Shown here: piece by piece, positions 35,175 through 44,348 of the stretch
Layout: every line of letters starts with the position of its first letter
Position numbering within the stretch: position 1 is the stretch's first letter
DNA from: Methylotenera oryzisoli_B
GTDB taxonomy: Bacteria > Pseudomonadota > Gammaproteobacteria > Burkholderiales > Methylophilaceae
Assembly: GCA_965613685.1 (NCBI GenBank)
Contig: OZ277031.1
Location: 992,001 to 1,056,000 of the forward strand
DNA length: 64,000 nucleotides
Direction of reading: 5' to 3'
Notes under the pieces: model-generated
The model's input: the letters and a program-made list of their open reading frames with translations, nothing else
The model's database searches: none
Told to the model about the DNA's origin: nothing
Program-made: the position numbers and the translations under genes

Positions 35175-36599
35175 CTAGCTCACTTTATTGACTATGTATT
35201 GTTTAATGGCCGCCACATCAAAATCCATCACATCAAATCGTTGCGGCAAGGCCTCTATACCAATTAATGCGCTGGGGCGTTCCGGCACGGCGCCTAGCGC
35301 CTCGACCATGGCATCCTCAAACTTAGCCGGCAAGGCCGTTTCCAAAACTAACATAGGCACTTTGGGGTCACGTTTTTCCAATGCCACTTTCAAACCGTCG
35401 GCCGTATGCGTATCTATGCTAACAGCGTATTTTTTATGCGTGTCGCGTATGGTCTGCATACGCTGCTGGTGATTGCTGCTGCCAGAAACAAAGCCGTATT
35501 CCGCCACCTTAGCCATCAAAGCATGAATGTCAAAGGCGCCGCCTTGGTCGACACTGGCCCACAATTCGCGCACCTTAGCGCTGTCACGCCCAACAAGGTC
35601 AAAAATAAAGCGTTCAAAGTTAGAGGCTTTACTGATGTCCATGGAGGGGCTGGAGGTTTGGTAGGTATTCGCCGAGCCGCGTGGTCTATACACCCCGGTT
35701 TTAAAGAACTCGTCCAACACGTCGTTCTCGTTGGTCGCCACCACCAATTGATCGATGGGCAAGCCCATCATGCGCGCGATGTGGCCGGCACAGACGTTAC
35801 CAAAATTGCCCGATGGCACAGAAAAGCTGACTTTTTCGGCGTTACTGGTTGTCACCGCAAAATAGCCTTTAAAGTAGTACACCACTTGCGCCACAATGCG
35901 GCCCCAGTTGATGGAGTTAACGGCGCCTATCTTATACTGGGCTTTAAATTGGGCATCATTGGATACCGCTTTAACCATGTCTTGGCAATCATCAAACACG
36001 CCATTAACGGCTATATTGTGTATGTTTTCGTCTTTTAAACTAAACATTTGTGCCGCTTGGAAACGGCTCATTTTTTTATGCGGCGACAGCATAAACACGC
36101 TCACGCCTTTTTTACCGCGCATGGCGTACTCTGCTGCCGAGCCAGTGTCACCGGAGGTCGCGCCTAATATATTGGTGGTTTTACCGGTTTTAGCCAGTAC
36201 GTACTCGAATAAATTACCTAGCAATTGCATGGCCATGTCTTTAAAGGCCAAAGTAGGACCATTCGACAAACACAGCAAGTAAAGTTGCTCTTCTAGCTTT
36301 AAGGTTGGGGTAATGTCGGCCGCGTTTTGCCCTGGACGAGCGTAGGCGTAAACGTCGGCTCGGTAAGTTTTATCTATGATGGCTTTCAAGTCAGCCGCAG
36401 GGATGTCGTCAATTAAAAGGCTTAAAATTGCAAAGGCCAAATCGGCATAATTCATTGCGCGCATGGCGCTTAAATCGGCATCACTAAACTGTGGGTAGTG
36501 CTCAGGCAAATACAAGCCGCCATCCGGTGCTAGGCCACCCAATAATATTTCACTGAAGCTTAATGCAGGTGATAGCCCACGGGTACTGATGTATTTCAT
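35175..36599 (-). CDS. thrC: Threonine synthase
   Basis: A 474-residue threonine synthase of the longer proteobacterial/fungal-like class. The PLP lysine is in NGPTLAFKDMAMQLL near 118-132 and the phosphate-binding loop is ILGATSGDTGSAAEYA near 144-159. It converts phosphohomoserine to threonine and works with hom just upstream. The N-terminus MKYISTRG is typical. A 61-base gap separates it from hom. Confidence 0.96.
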   Translation of the reverse strand: MKYISTRGLSPALSFSEILLGGLAPDGGLYLPEHYPQFSDADLSAMRAMNYADLAFAILSLLIDDIPAADLKAIIDKTYRADVYAYARPGQNAADITPTLKLEEQLYLLCLSNGPTLAFKDMAMQLLGNLFEYVLAKTGKTTNILGATSGDTGSAAEYAMRGKKGVSVFMLSPHKKMSRFQAAQMFSLKDENIHNIAVNGVFDDCQDMVKAVSNDAQFKAQYKIGAVNSINWGRIVAQVVYYFKGYFAVTTSNAEKVSFSVPSGNFGNVCAGHIARMMGLPIDQLVVATNENDVLDEFFKTGVYRPRGSANTYQTSSPSMDISKASNFERFIFDLVGRDSAKVRELWASVDQGGAFDIHALMAKVAEYGFVSGSSNHQQRMQTIRDTHKKYAVSIDTHTADGLKVALEKRDPKVPMLVLETALPAKFEDAMVEALGAVPERPSALIGIEALPQRFDVMDFDVAAIKQYIVNKVS

Positions 36600-36660
36600 T
36601 TAAATCTCTCAATTTAAGGGGCTGTTTGACCCCAGTCGTCATCAAGCCGCCTTGGCCGAT

Positions 36661-37974
36661 TTATTTTCCTAACTCTTCCATACGAATTTTAACCAGCTTA
36701 CCGACGATGGCAGGCAGCGCTTCTATTTCGGCGATACCGGCATCCATGTTTTTTTCTTGGGTTAAATGCGTCAAGATCACGATGTCGGCTTCGGTTTCAT
36801 TGTCAGCCGGCTCTTTTTGCAACATGGCATCAATGGAAATGTTGCGGTCGGCCAAAATTTTGGTCACACCGGCTAACACGCCAGGCTTATCGCTGGCGCG
36901 CAAGCGCAAGTAATAGGCGCTATGGATGGCGGCTATGGGCAGGATAGGCAAATCATTGAGTTGACCGGCTTGGAAACCAAGATAAGGCACACGTTGCGCT
37001 GCGCTGGCATCCGCCAATCTAGCGACGTCCATCAAATCAGCCACCACCGAACTGGCAGTCGGTTCTGCGCCTGCGCCAGCGCCGTAATACAAAGTTGGGC
37101 CAACGGCATCGCCTTTAACCACGACCGCATTCATGGCGCCGTTGACATTGGCCACCAATCTTTTTTCTGAAATCAGTGTCGGGTGCACGCGCAATTCCAC
37201 GCCGGCCTCACTGCGTTTAGTGATACCTAATAGCTTCACACTGTAGCCCAGCTCATGCGCGTACTTAATGTCGGTTTGCTGTAATTTACTGATGCCTTCG
37301 GTGTAGGCCTGATCGAACTTCATCGGCATACCAAATGCGATCGCCGACATAATGGTCAGCTTATGCGCGGCGTCTATGCCCTCCACGTCGAATGTGGGAT
37401 CGGCTTCGGCGTATCCTAAGCGTTGCGCTTCACCCAACACATCGATAAATGACAGGCCTTTTTCACGCATTTCACTTAAGATGAAATTGGTCGTGCCATT
37501 GATGATGCCGGCCAACCATTCAATTCGGTTGGCGCCCAATCCTTCACGCAAGGCTTTGATAATGGGTATGCCACCGGCTACAGCAGCTTCAAAGGCCACC
37601 ATCACGCCACGCGCTTGTGCCGCAGCAAAGATTTCATTGCCGTGCACGGCTAATAACGCTTTGTTGGCGGTCACCACGTGCTTGCCGTTGGCGATGGCTT
37701 GCAACACCAATTCTTTGCTTAATGTGTAACCGCCTATCAACTCAACCACCACGTCCACCGCCGGATTGTTCACCACCGCAAACGCATCGTCTGTTAGCGG
37801 CACTTTGCCGTCAGTCACGCGCTGCGCCAAGGCTAAATTTTTATCGGCCACTTGCACCACATTGATGGCATAGCCACTACGACGGGTAATTTCTGCTGCA
37901 TTGCGTGTTAACACCGCATAGGTGCCGCCGCCTACCGTACCCAGGCCTAGTATCCCTACATTAAGTTGCTTCAA
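36661..37974 (-). CDS. hom: Homoserine dehydrogenase
   Basis: A 437-residue homoserine dehydrogenase: Rossmann motif GILGLGTVGGGTY at 8-20, catalytic region with GIINGTTNFILSEM near 165-178, and a C-terminal ACT domain (about 350-430, YYLRLRASDKPGVLAGVTK) for threonine feedback. The start codon is TTG at 37974, overlapping the alaA stop by four bases (TTGA). This start gives the usual N-terminus. It belongs to the alaA-hom-thrC group. Confidence 0.96.
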   Translation of the reverse strand: MKQLNVGILGLGTVGGGTYAVLTRNAAEITRRSGYAINVVQVADKNLALAQRVTDGKVPLTDDAFAVVNNPAVDVVVELIGGYTLSKELVLQAIANGKHVVTANKALLAVHGNEIFAAAQARGVMVAFEAAVAGGIPIIKALREGLGANRIEWLAGIINGTTNFILSEMREKGLSFIDVLGEAQRLGYAEADPTFDVEGIDAAHKLTIMSAIAFGMPMKFDQAYTEGISKLQQTDIKYAHELGYSVKLLGITKRSEAGVELRVHPTLISEKRLVANVNGAMNAVVVKGDAVGPTLYYGAGAGAEPTASSVVADLMDVARLADASAAQRVPYLGFQAGQLNDLPILPIAAIHSAYYLRLRASDKPGVLAGVTKILADRNISIDAMLQKEPADNETEADIVILTHLTQEKNMDAGIAEIEALPAIVGKLVKIRMEELGK

Positions 37975-39230
37975 GCTTTTGCTCCATCTGATTTTGCGTG
38001 TTTTTTTCTGTAGTTTTTCAAAAAGCGGGCGATGCGATGGATCGCTTCGGTCAAATCATCGACATTGGGTAAAAAGACCACCCGGAAATGATCTGGCGCA
38101 TGCCAATTAAATCCAGACCCTTGCACCAACAAGACTTTTTCTTCTAACAACAAATCCAAAATGAATTGTTGGTCATTTTCAATCGGGTAAATGGCCGGGT
38201 CTAAACGAGGAAACAAATACATGGCGGCGGCGGGCTTACTGCAGGTAACACCAGGGATGGCCGTTAATAATTCGTAGGCCACGTCGCGCTGTTTGCATAA
38301 GCGACCCTCTGGCGCCACCAAATCGTCTATGCTTTGATAGCCGCCTAATGCCGTTTGTATGGCTAACTGACCCGGAACGTTGGCGCACAAGCGCATGGAG
38401 GCCAACATATTAAGGCCTTCTATGTAATCTTTAGCATGCTGCTTCTCACCGCTTAATATCATCCAGCCAGCACGGTAGCCGCAGGTACGGTAATTTTTAG
38501 ATAAACCATTGAAGGTGACGAACAAGATGTCATCGGCTAGGGACGCGATGGACGTGTGGGTGTGGCCATCGTAGAGCACCTTGTCGTAAATTTCATCAGC
38601 AAAAATAACCAAGCCGTGGTGCCTGGCTATCTCTATGATGCCTTGCAATATCGCCGGTGGGTACAATGCGCCAGTCGGGTTGTTTGGGTTTATCACCACG
38701 ATGCCGCGGGTGTTAGCGGTGATTTTGGCTTCTATGTCTTTAAGGTCTGGCATCCAACCGCTGGCTTCATCGCACAGGTAATGCCGCGCGGTACCACCGG
38801 CCAAGGTCACGGCGGCTGTCCACAAGGGGTAATCCGGCATAGGCACCAGCACTTGGTCGCCATTATTTAATAAGCCTTGCATGGCCATCACAATGAGCTC
38901 AGACACGCCGTTACCAATAATGATGTCGTCTACCGTCACGCCTTTAATGTGCTTGGCTTGCGTACTGTGCATGATGGCTTTGCGTGGTTCAAACAAGCCC
39001 TTGCTATCGGTGTAACCACCGGCTTTAGACATATTGCGGATGACGTCTTGCTGAATTTCTTCAGGCACTTCAAAGCCAAACGCCGCCGGGTTGCCTATAT
39101 TCAACTTAATGATGCGCTGGCCTTCTTCTTCCATTTGACGGGCGCGTTGCAACACCGGGCCACGTATGTCGTAACAGACGTTGGCCAGCTTATTGGATTT
39201 TTCTAATTTTTTTTGATTGGATGCTTGCAT
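37971..39230 (-). CDS. alaA: AlaA-type pyridoxal-phosphate aminotransferase
   Basis: A 419-residue class I aminotransferase, closest to glutamate-pyruvate transaminase AlaA. Visible are KLNIGNPAAFGFEVPEEI near 43-60, the NPNNPTGALYP motif and the PLP lysine in FNGLSKNYRTCGYRAGWM near 241. It probably makes alanine from pyruvate. In betaproteobacteria it commonly precedes hom and thrC, as here, with a four-base overlap with hom. The C-terminal tail KNYRKKHAKSDGAKA is basic and somewhat longer than in enterobacteria. Confidence 0.9.
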   Translation of the reverse strand: MQASNQKKLEKSNKLANVCYDIRGPVLQRARQMEEEGQRIIKLNIGNPAAFGFEVPEEIQQDVIRNMSKAGGYTDSKGLFEPRKAIMHSTQAKHIKGVTVDDIIIGNGVSELIVMAMQGLLNNGDQVLVPMPDYPLWTAAVTLAGGTARHYLCDEASGWMPDLKDIEAKITANTRGIVVINPNNPTGALYPPAILQGIIEIARHHGLVIFADEIYDKVLYDGHTHTSIASLADDILFVTFNGLSKNYRTCGYRAGWMILSGEKQHAKDYIEGLNMLASMRLCANVPGQLAIQTALGGYQSIDDLVAPEGRLCKQRDVAYELLTAIPGVTCSKPAAAMYLFPRLDPAIYPIENDQQFILDLLLEEKVLLVQGSGFNWHAPDHFRVVFLPNVDDLTEAIHRIARFLKNYRKKHAKSDGAKA

Positions 39231-39244
39231 GATGCCAGGCCAGC

Positions 39245-39321
39245 TTATTAATTTTTAATTAATAAAGCGCAATAGTTAAAGGCGTTAGTTTACATTAGAA
39301 TGGCCATTTGGTTCAATGTAA
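39245..39321. promoter_or_regulatory. Palindromes in the alaA / Mth938-like divergent region
   Basis: TTATTAATT and AATTAATAA form a perfect 9-base inverted repeat around TTT at 39245-39265, 15 bases upstream of alaA. A second dyad, TTACATT (39290-39296) with AATGTAA (39315-39321), encloses the 10-base palindrome AATGGCCATT (39299-39308). They lie between divergent genes and are plausible operators for one or both. Confidence 0.45.
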
Positions 39322-39360
39322 GCCCGTTAAGACCGGCACTAATAGAGATCAGCAACGCCC

Positions 39361-39741
39361 ATGAAATTGCACTTAAACACGCAGGCAAACGTAAACTTAA
39401 TTACTGCCTACAGCGAGACTTACATCGAAATCAATAAGCAGCGTTTTGGCCACAGCCTTATCGTCATGCCAGAACTGTGCTTGCACGATTGGGACGTCAA
39501 ACTCTGCACTGAGCTTGGGCTTAGCCAAGTCGCTAAGCTGATCGAATTGCACCGCAACCATAAGATAGAAGTCTTGTTACTGGGTACAGGAGAAAAGCAG
39601 CATTTTTTGACGGGTGCCCCTTACTTCGCACTAGCAGAAAAAGGCATCGCCATAGAATGCATGAGCACGGCCGCCGCCTGCCGAACCTATAACATTTTGA
39701 TGAGCGAGGGCCGGCAAGTCATGGCCGCCTTGATGGTCTAA
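39361..39741 (+). CDS. Mth938-like (DUF498) domain protein
   Basis: A 126-residue single-domain protein of the Mth938/Xcc1710 family, similar to NDUFAF3 of the mitochondrial complex I assembly machinery. Family features are the central IEVLLLGTGEKQHFL near 69-83 and the ending IECMSTAAACRTYNILMSEGRQVMAAL, in two pieces. The bacterial function is not established. It is a lone plus-strand gene between the divergent alaA and the convergent DUF1439 gene, with nine bases to the latter. Confidence 0.85.
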   Translation: MKLHLNTQANVNLITAYSETYIEINKQRFGHSLIVMPELCLHDWDVKLCTELGLSQVAKLIELHRNHKIEVLLLGTGEKQHFLTGAPYFALAEKGIAIECMSTAAACRTYNILMSEGRQVMAALMV

Positions 39742-39750
39742 TACGACTGC

Positions 39751-40299
39751 TTATGGCTGGCTGATGCGGCTAAAGGTAATCTGCAAACCGCGATCGGTAA
39801 TTTGCATGGCTTTGACTTGGTAGTAATCGGTGCCGAATTTCAAATCTTGAGACTTAAAGGCATATAGACTGACACCGTTTAATTTTTCCGCAGCCAAGCT
39901 TTGCGCCACGACGTTAGCAAATTCCATGTGGCTAGTTTTCTCGCCGTCTAAACTAAGTTGATCCACTTCCACCTCGTTTAACACAATGGCATTGGCCACG
40001 GCGTCAAATTGCAACTCGCCCGAGACCATGACCTTGCCGCTATAAGCTTTACCGCTTGGGGTATGGCTGAGCTTCACATCAAAACGGGTTTCCATGCGCC
40101 CGTTTTTTTGCTCAAACCTAACCACGGGATTGAGTAAGGACACTTGAAAAACTTTGAGCAGGGGAATGGGCGCGTTGAAGCGCTCGTGTATTTTTTTCTG
40201 AACTTGCTGTGGACTTACATGATAAGTGCGCTCTGGCAAACTAACGCAGGCCACCAGCAGGCTGGCGGCCAGTAAAACAACAGCGTAACAGCGCGTCAT
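39751..40299 (-). CDS. DUF1439 family lipoprotein
   Basis: A 182-residue protein with a lipoprotein signal peptide: lipobox LVAC with Cys18. The rest matches DUF1439 (YceB-like), a predicted lipid-binding fold. The beginning of the mature domain, TYHVSPQQVQKKIHERF, is characteristic. The location is probably the outer membrane. I chose the ATG at 40299; a GTG two codons upstream is also possible. It follows fabB after 22 bases and may share the fabA-fabB transcript. The function is unknown. Confidence 0.82.
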   Translation of the reverse strand: MTRCYAVVLLAASLLVACVSLPERTYHVSPQQVQKKIHERFNAPIPLLKVFQVSLLNPVVRFEQKNGRMETRFDVKLSHTPSGKAYSGKVMVSGELQFDAVANAIVLNEVEVDQLSLDGEKTSHMEFANVVAQSLAAEKLNGVSLYAFKSQDLKFGTDYYQVKAMQITDRGLQITFSRISQP

Positions 40300-40321
40300 C
40301 CCCACTTAAGCTTGCGCTTAA

Positions 40322-41554
40322 TTACAGATTTTTAGTGGATAAGGTCAGCGTGGCGTTGGTGCCGCCAAAACCAAAGCTATTGGACAAAGCCGTCTCTATT
40401 TTGACGTTGTCTAGTCGGCTGCGCACAATGTTCAAGCCCTCGGCCGCTGGGTCCAGCGTCTCAATATTGGCCGATGCGGCAATAAAACCGTGTCGCATCA
40501 TAAGCAAGGTGTAAATCGCCTCATTGACCCCTGCTGCGCCAAGTGCATGGCCAGACAAGGATTTTGTGGAGGCAATGGCCGGCTGTTGATTTAAACCATT
40601 TGCGCCGAATACTTCGCGTATCGCTTCCAACTCTTTGGTGTCACCCACTGGCGTACTGGTGCCGTGGGTATTGATGTAATCGATTTTACTGTCCACGCCT
40701 TGTAAGGCTTGGCGCATACAACGCACTGCGCCCTCGCCACTAGGCGCAACCATGTCGTAACCGTCCGATGTGGCGCCGTAACCGACCACTTCAGCAATAA
40801 TGCGGGCACCTCGGGCTTTAGCATGCTCGTATTCTTCCAGCACCAATATGCCGCCGCCGCCAGAAATAACAAAACCATCACGATTGGCATCGTAAGTGCG
40901 CGAGGCTTTATCCGGGGTCTCGTTATACTTGCTGCTCAATGCGCCCATTGCATCAAACAAGAAAGACATGGTCCAATGCTCTTCCTCACCGCCGCCGGCA
41001 AACACGATGTCCTGTTTACCCAATTGTATTTGCTCAACGCCGGCGCCTATGCAATGTGCACTGGTGGAACAGGCTGAACTGATGCCGTAATTCACGCCTT
41101 TAATTTTAGCACCAGTGGCCAAACAGGCCGCTATGCCGCTAGACATGGTTTTAGTCACCATGTAAGGCCCCACGCGACGTATGCCTTTTTCACGCAAGGT
41201 GTCGGTGGCTTCTAGCATGCTTTCGGTGGAGGTGCCGCCAGCGCCGACGATTAAACCGGTACGGACGTTAGACACCAAGTCTACAGGTAGATTGGCATCG
41301 GCGATGGCCTCTTGCATGGCCAACCATGCATAGGCATGGCCTTTGGCCATAAAGCGCAATAATTTGCGATCGACCAACTCGTCTAAATTGAGGTTTTTAA
41401 TTGAGCCTGCGACGTTAGAGCGCAGGCCATTGTCTGCATACTCTTGTTGAAAAGTGATGCCAGATTTACCATTTTTCAGGCTAGCTAAAACTTCCGATTG
41501 ATTGTTTCCTAAGCTAGAAACAATTCCCATACCCGTAACTACAACACGACGCAT
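40322..41554 (-). CDS. fabB: 3-oxoacyl-ACP synthase I
   Basis: A 410-residue beta-ketoacyl-ACP synthase. The catalytic Cys is in GISSACSTSAHCIG near 162, and the two histidines are in INTHGTSTPVGD near 295 and KSLSGHALGAAG near 332. Pairing with fabA identifies it as FabB of unsaturated fatty acid synthesis rather than FabF. The C-terminus SFGFGGTNATL is typical. It starts 42 bases after the fabA stop. Confidence 0.95.
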   Translation of the reverse strand: MRRVVVTGMGIVSSLGNNQSEVLASLKNGKSGITFQQEYADNGLRSNVAGSIKNLNLDELVDRKLLRFMAKGHAYAWLAMQEAIADANLPVDLVSNVRTGLIVGAGGTSTESMLEATDTLREKGIRRVGPYMVTKTMSSGIAACLATGAKIKGVNYGISSACSTSAHCIGAGVEQIQLGKQDIVFAGGGEEEHWTMSFLFDAMGALSSKYNETPDKASRTYDANRDGFVISGGGGILVLEEYEHAKARGARIIAEVVGYGATSDGYDMVAPSGEGAVRCMRQALQGVDSKIDYINTHGTSTPVGDTKELEAIREVFGANGLNQQPAIASTKSLSGHALGAAGVNEAIYTLLMMRHGFIAASANIETLDPAAEGLNIVRSRLDNVKIETALSNSFGFGGTNATLTLSTKNL

Positions 41555-41596
41555 CTCGCGCTCCCTTAAACTCTTTTTTATTATTGAACGGATGAA

Positions 41597-42112
41597 TTAA
41601 AAATTATCCGTCCTGGTAAACAAACCCACACGTAAATCACTGGCCGCGTAGATTTCACGACCATCCAAACTCATGGTGGCATCGGCCACACCCATGACCA
41701 ATTTACGCATGATCACGCGCTTCAGATCAATAGTGTAGGTTGCCATTTTAGCGCTAGGCAAGACCTGGCCAGTAAATTTCACCTCGCCAGCACCCAATGC
41801 ACGGCCGCGACCAGCCCCCCCTGCCCAACCTAAATAAAACCCAACCAATTGCCACATGGCATCCAAACCTAAGCAACCAGGCATCACCGGGTCACCGGTG
41901 AAATGGCACTCAAAAAACCATAAATCCGGATTGATATCCAGTTCAGCAATGATTTGACCGTTGCCATACTTGCCACCGTCTTCGGTAATCGACACAATGC
42001 GATCAAACATCAACATGGGTGGCAATGGCAGTTGCGCATTGCCGGCACCAAACATCTCACCACGGCCGCATTTAAGCAATTCTTCTTTGGTAAAGCTATT
42101 TTGTTTTGTCAT
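41597..42112 (-). CDS. fabA: 3-hydroxydecanoyl-ACP dehydratase/isomerase
   Basis: A 171-residue FabA. The catalytic His is in FFECHFTGDPVMPGCLGLD near 69, with the Asp in the same segment. It introduces the cis double bond at C10, and FabB elongates it. The fabA-fabB operon is the normal proteobacterial arrangement. The region upstream is a 327-base divergent gap shared with the mxa block. Confidence 0.96.
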   Translation of the reverse strand: MTKQNSFTKEELLKCGRGEMFGAGNAQLPLPPMLMFDRIVSITEDGGKYGNGQIIAELDINPDLWFFECHFTGDPVMPGCLGLDAMWQLVGFYLGWAGGAGRGRALGAGEVKFTGQVLPSAKMATYTIDLKRVIMRKLVMGVADATMSLDGREIYAASDLRVGLFTRTDNF

Positions 42113-42439
42113 TATTTTTTATGTAGGGCAAAGTTATAGTGATTGAAAAAGCCACAAATTTTATACCTGCAGCGCGCTTATGGAATTATCCTCTATTTTC
42201 ATCCAATATGCTTCATTCTGAATAGCCCCCAACACCTTTCCAGTCGAATATTTTCCTGTCATCCTACAAATCCAAGAAAAATATACCAGTCTGTATACAC
42301 GTTTTATTTTTTAGTTTATATTAACACTGGCTTTTTAGTAAGCATGTTGCAACTGGACCATACCCAAGTCCAAGCTAAACCAGTAGACTGGTTACATTAT
42401 GTTACAAATTTTAACAAATCACTTGCAGGGACACCTTAA
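42113..42439. other. Divergent intergenic region fabA / mxaR (327 bases)
   Basis: This AT-rich gap must hold the promoters of fabA (leftward) and of the mxa block (rightward). It contains TATAC-N6-GTATA at 42282-42297, the perfect palindrome AACCAGT-AG-ACTGGTT at 42378-42393 and TGTTA-N7-TAACA at 42400-42416. The half-site ACCAGT occurs both at 42285 and at 42379. A good Shine-Dalgarno (AGGGAC) stands before mxaR. An open frame ends exactly at the mxaR start but does not look like a gene. Confidence 0.7.
42378..42393. promoter_or_regulatory. Operator-like palindrome upstream of mxaR
   Basis: AACCAGT and ACTGGTT are perfect 7-base arms separated by AG, centred 54 bases before the mxaR start. 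A single ACCAGT half-site lies 94 bases further upstream. A binding site for a regulator of the mxa block is a reasonable inference; the regulator is unknown. Confidence 0.45.
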
Positions 42440-43456
42440 ATGAGCGATACACAACTAGCCGACTGGCGCAACCACGCCCTCACCTTAGAATCCGAAGTCA
42501 ACAAAGTGGTTGTGGGGCAAGAAACCCCTGTGCGATTGATTACCACTTCTATTTTTGCCCGCGGCCACGTATTGCTAGAAGGTGACGTAGGGGTAGGTAA
42601 AACGACCTTGCTGCGGGCGTTTTCTCGCGGCATAGGTGGCGCTTACCAGCGTATTGAAGGCACCATCGATTTGATGCCTAACGACCTGGTTTACCACACC
42701 TACTTAGGTGAAGACGGCAAACCGCACGTTAGCGCTGGGCCCTTGCTGATGTCGGGTGAGAATTTATCGATCTTTTTCTTTAACGAAATTAACCGCGCAC
42801 GCCCACAAGTCCATTCATTGTTGCTAAGGGTCATGGCGGAACGCTCACTCACGGCCTTTAATAAAGAACATTACTTCCCGCACATGTTGGTGTTTGCTGA
42901 CCGCAACCAAGTTGAAAAAGAAGAAACCTTTGACATCCCGTCTGCGGCTCGTGATCGCTTCATGATGGAAATCCCCATTGCCGTGCCATCCGACCCAGCC
43001 ATATTGGAATCCCTGGTCTTCGATACGCGTTACCATGACGTCGACGCCTTGGTCGGCAAGCTGCCGGTGGATTTGCTGCAATTTGATCAACTTAATGGCT
43101 TTGCCGCGACACTGCAAAATAGCATCAGCGCTAGCCCTACTCTGCGCAATTACGTCTTGGATTTATGGCGCGCAACCAAAACGCCTACTGACTTTGGCGT
43201 GAAGATTACTGGCGTTGACATGAACCGCTTAGTGCTATCTGGCGCCAGCCCACGCGGCATGGGTATGGTCTTGCGTGCTGCTCGGGTCAACGCTTGGTTG
43301 AACAATCGTACTGCGGTATTGCCCGAAGACGTTCACGCTGTGTTCCATTCCACTGTGGCGCATCGCTTGGTATTTAGCCCGGTTTACGAAATGCGTCGCA
43401 CGGAAATTGCTAGAGAAATGCTTAGCGGCATCATCAACGCGATTGCCACGCCTTAA
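42440..43456 (+). CDS. mxaR: MoxR-type AAA ATPase of the methanol dehydrogenase cluster
   Basis: A 338-residue MoxR AAA+ ATPase: Walker A GDVGVGKTTLL near 51-61, Walker B with FFFNEINRARPQ near 112-123, and a C-terminal lid domain. MoxR ATPases act as chaperones with von Willebrand factor A partners. Here four such or related genes follow in the order known from mxaRSACKL clusters, where the products mature the calcium-dependent methanol dehydrogenase. The name rests on this order. The start is at ATG 42440, immediately after an in-frame stop, with SD AGGGAC. Confidence 0.88.
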   Translation: MSDTQLADWRNHALTLESEVNKVVVGQETPVRLITTSIFARGHVLLEGDVGVGKTTLLRAFSRGIGGAYQRIEGTIDLMPNDLVYHTYLGEDGKPHVSAGPLLMSGENLSIFFFNEINRARPQVHSLLLRVMAERSLTAFNKEHYFPHMLVFADRNQVEKEETFDIPSAARDRFMMEIPIAVPSDPAILESLVFDTRYHDVDALVGKLPVDLLQFDQLNGFAATLQNSISASPTLRNYVLDLWRATKTPTDFGVKITGVDMNRLVLSGASPRGMGMVLRAARVNAWLNNRTAVLPEDVHAVFHSTVAHRLVFSPVYEMRRTEIAREMLSGIINAIATP

Positions 43457-43480
43457 GCTAGCATCATCAGCGGCCATTTA

Positions 43481-44344
43481 ATGTCTGAACAGCACATCAA
43501 AGAGTTTAGCTACCACATCGGCTGGCGTTCGCGCTCGCGTCGCCCTGGTCGCCATAAAAGCAACCAACGTGGCATGGGCATGGAGTTTCGTGGTCACACC
43601 ACGCTATTAGCCTACCCGGATCCTAGACGCATAGACATCAGGCAAACCATACGCGACCCATTGGAGCAAATCCATGTGCGCTTGTTTAACCAAAAAAGCG
43701 TTACCCCGGTGTTTGTCTTGTGCGACCTATCCGGTTCCATGCAATACGGCGCCAAGCAGAAAAAATTAGCCGTGGCGGCTGACATAGCCCAATCGGTTGC
43801 TCAATCGGCCACCCGCAACCGCGATTTGGTCGGCTTCATAGGCTTTGATGACGTGGTGAGGGAAGATTGGCTATGCACCTTATCCGCCAGGCCGCATAGC
43901 ACTGTGGAAATGGCAGAAAACCTGCGTGATTATCAAGCCGCCGAAGTGGGCAGTCGTGGCGTCATCGACACCGTTCGATTATTGCCTCGTGAACGCTCGC
44001 TAATTTTTATGGTATCCGACTTTCACATGCCCATCAGCGATTTAGAAGAATCCTTGGTATTAATGCAACGCCACCATATTGTCCCAGTGGTTTTATGGGA
44101 CTCCACTGAATACACGGATTTACCAGAATTTGGCATCACCAATGTCACCGACCCCGAGACCGGCGCCAAACGCACTTTGTTTTTGCGCAAAGCTTACCGC
44201 GAGCAAATATTACAAAGCTTTGCTGAACGTCGCGAACTCATCAAATCCTTGTTTTCGCGCTACGACATGGAGCCTTTTTTTGTGGAAAACCACTTTGATG
44301 CCGATTTACTTACCGACTATTTCCACCAATACGTGGCAGCCTAA
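43481..44344 (+). CDS. mxaS: DUF58 protein, MxaS
   Basis: A 287-residue DUF58 protein with a von Willebrand factor A-like fold. FVLCDLSGSMQYG near 83-95 keeps the DxSxS metal-ion site, and FMVSDFHMPISD near 172-183 follows. The N-terminal part is basic (RSRSRRPGRHKSNQRGMG). No signal peptide or membrane helix is visible. In methylotrophs mxaS lies next to mxaR and is taken to act with it in methanol dehydrogenase assembly; its biochemical role is not known. The gap to mxaR is 24 bases. Confidence 0.85.
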   Translation: MSEQHIKEFSYHIGWRSRSRRPGRHKSNQRGMGMEFRGHTTLLAYPDPRRIDIRQTIRDPLEQIHVRLFNQKSVTPVFVLCDLSGSMQYGAKQKKLAVAADIAQSVAQSATRNRDLVGFIGFDDVVREDWLCTLSARPHSTVEMAENLRDYQAAEVGSRGVIDTVRLLPRERSLIFMVSDFHMPISDLEESLVLMQRHHIVPVVLWDSTEYTDLPEFGITNVTDPETGAKRTLFLRKAYREQILQSFAERRELIKSLFSRYDMEPFFVENHFDADLLTDYFHQYVAA

Positions 44345-44348
44345 ATTA

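Noticed and set aside
35406..36038. A 210-codon open frame antisense to thrC.
   Set aside because: It lies entirely within a well-conserved gene on the other strand and its product resembles no family; it is a shadow frame.
42143..42439. A 98-codon open frame in the fabA/mxaR gap that ends directly before the mxaR start codon; an ATG inside it (42344) would give 31 residues.
   Set aside because: The longer frame starts with TTG without a ribosome site and its product has no recognisable domain. The short version covers the palindromes and has a weak SD. A leader peptide cannot be ruled out, but nothing supports it.
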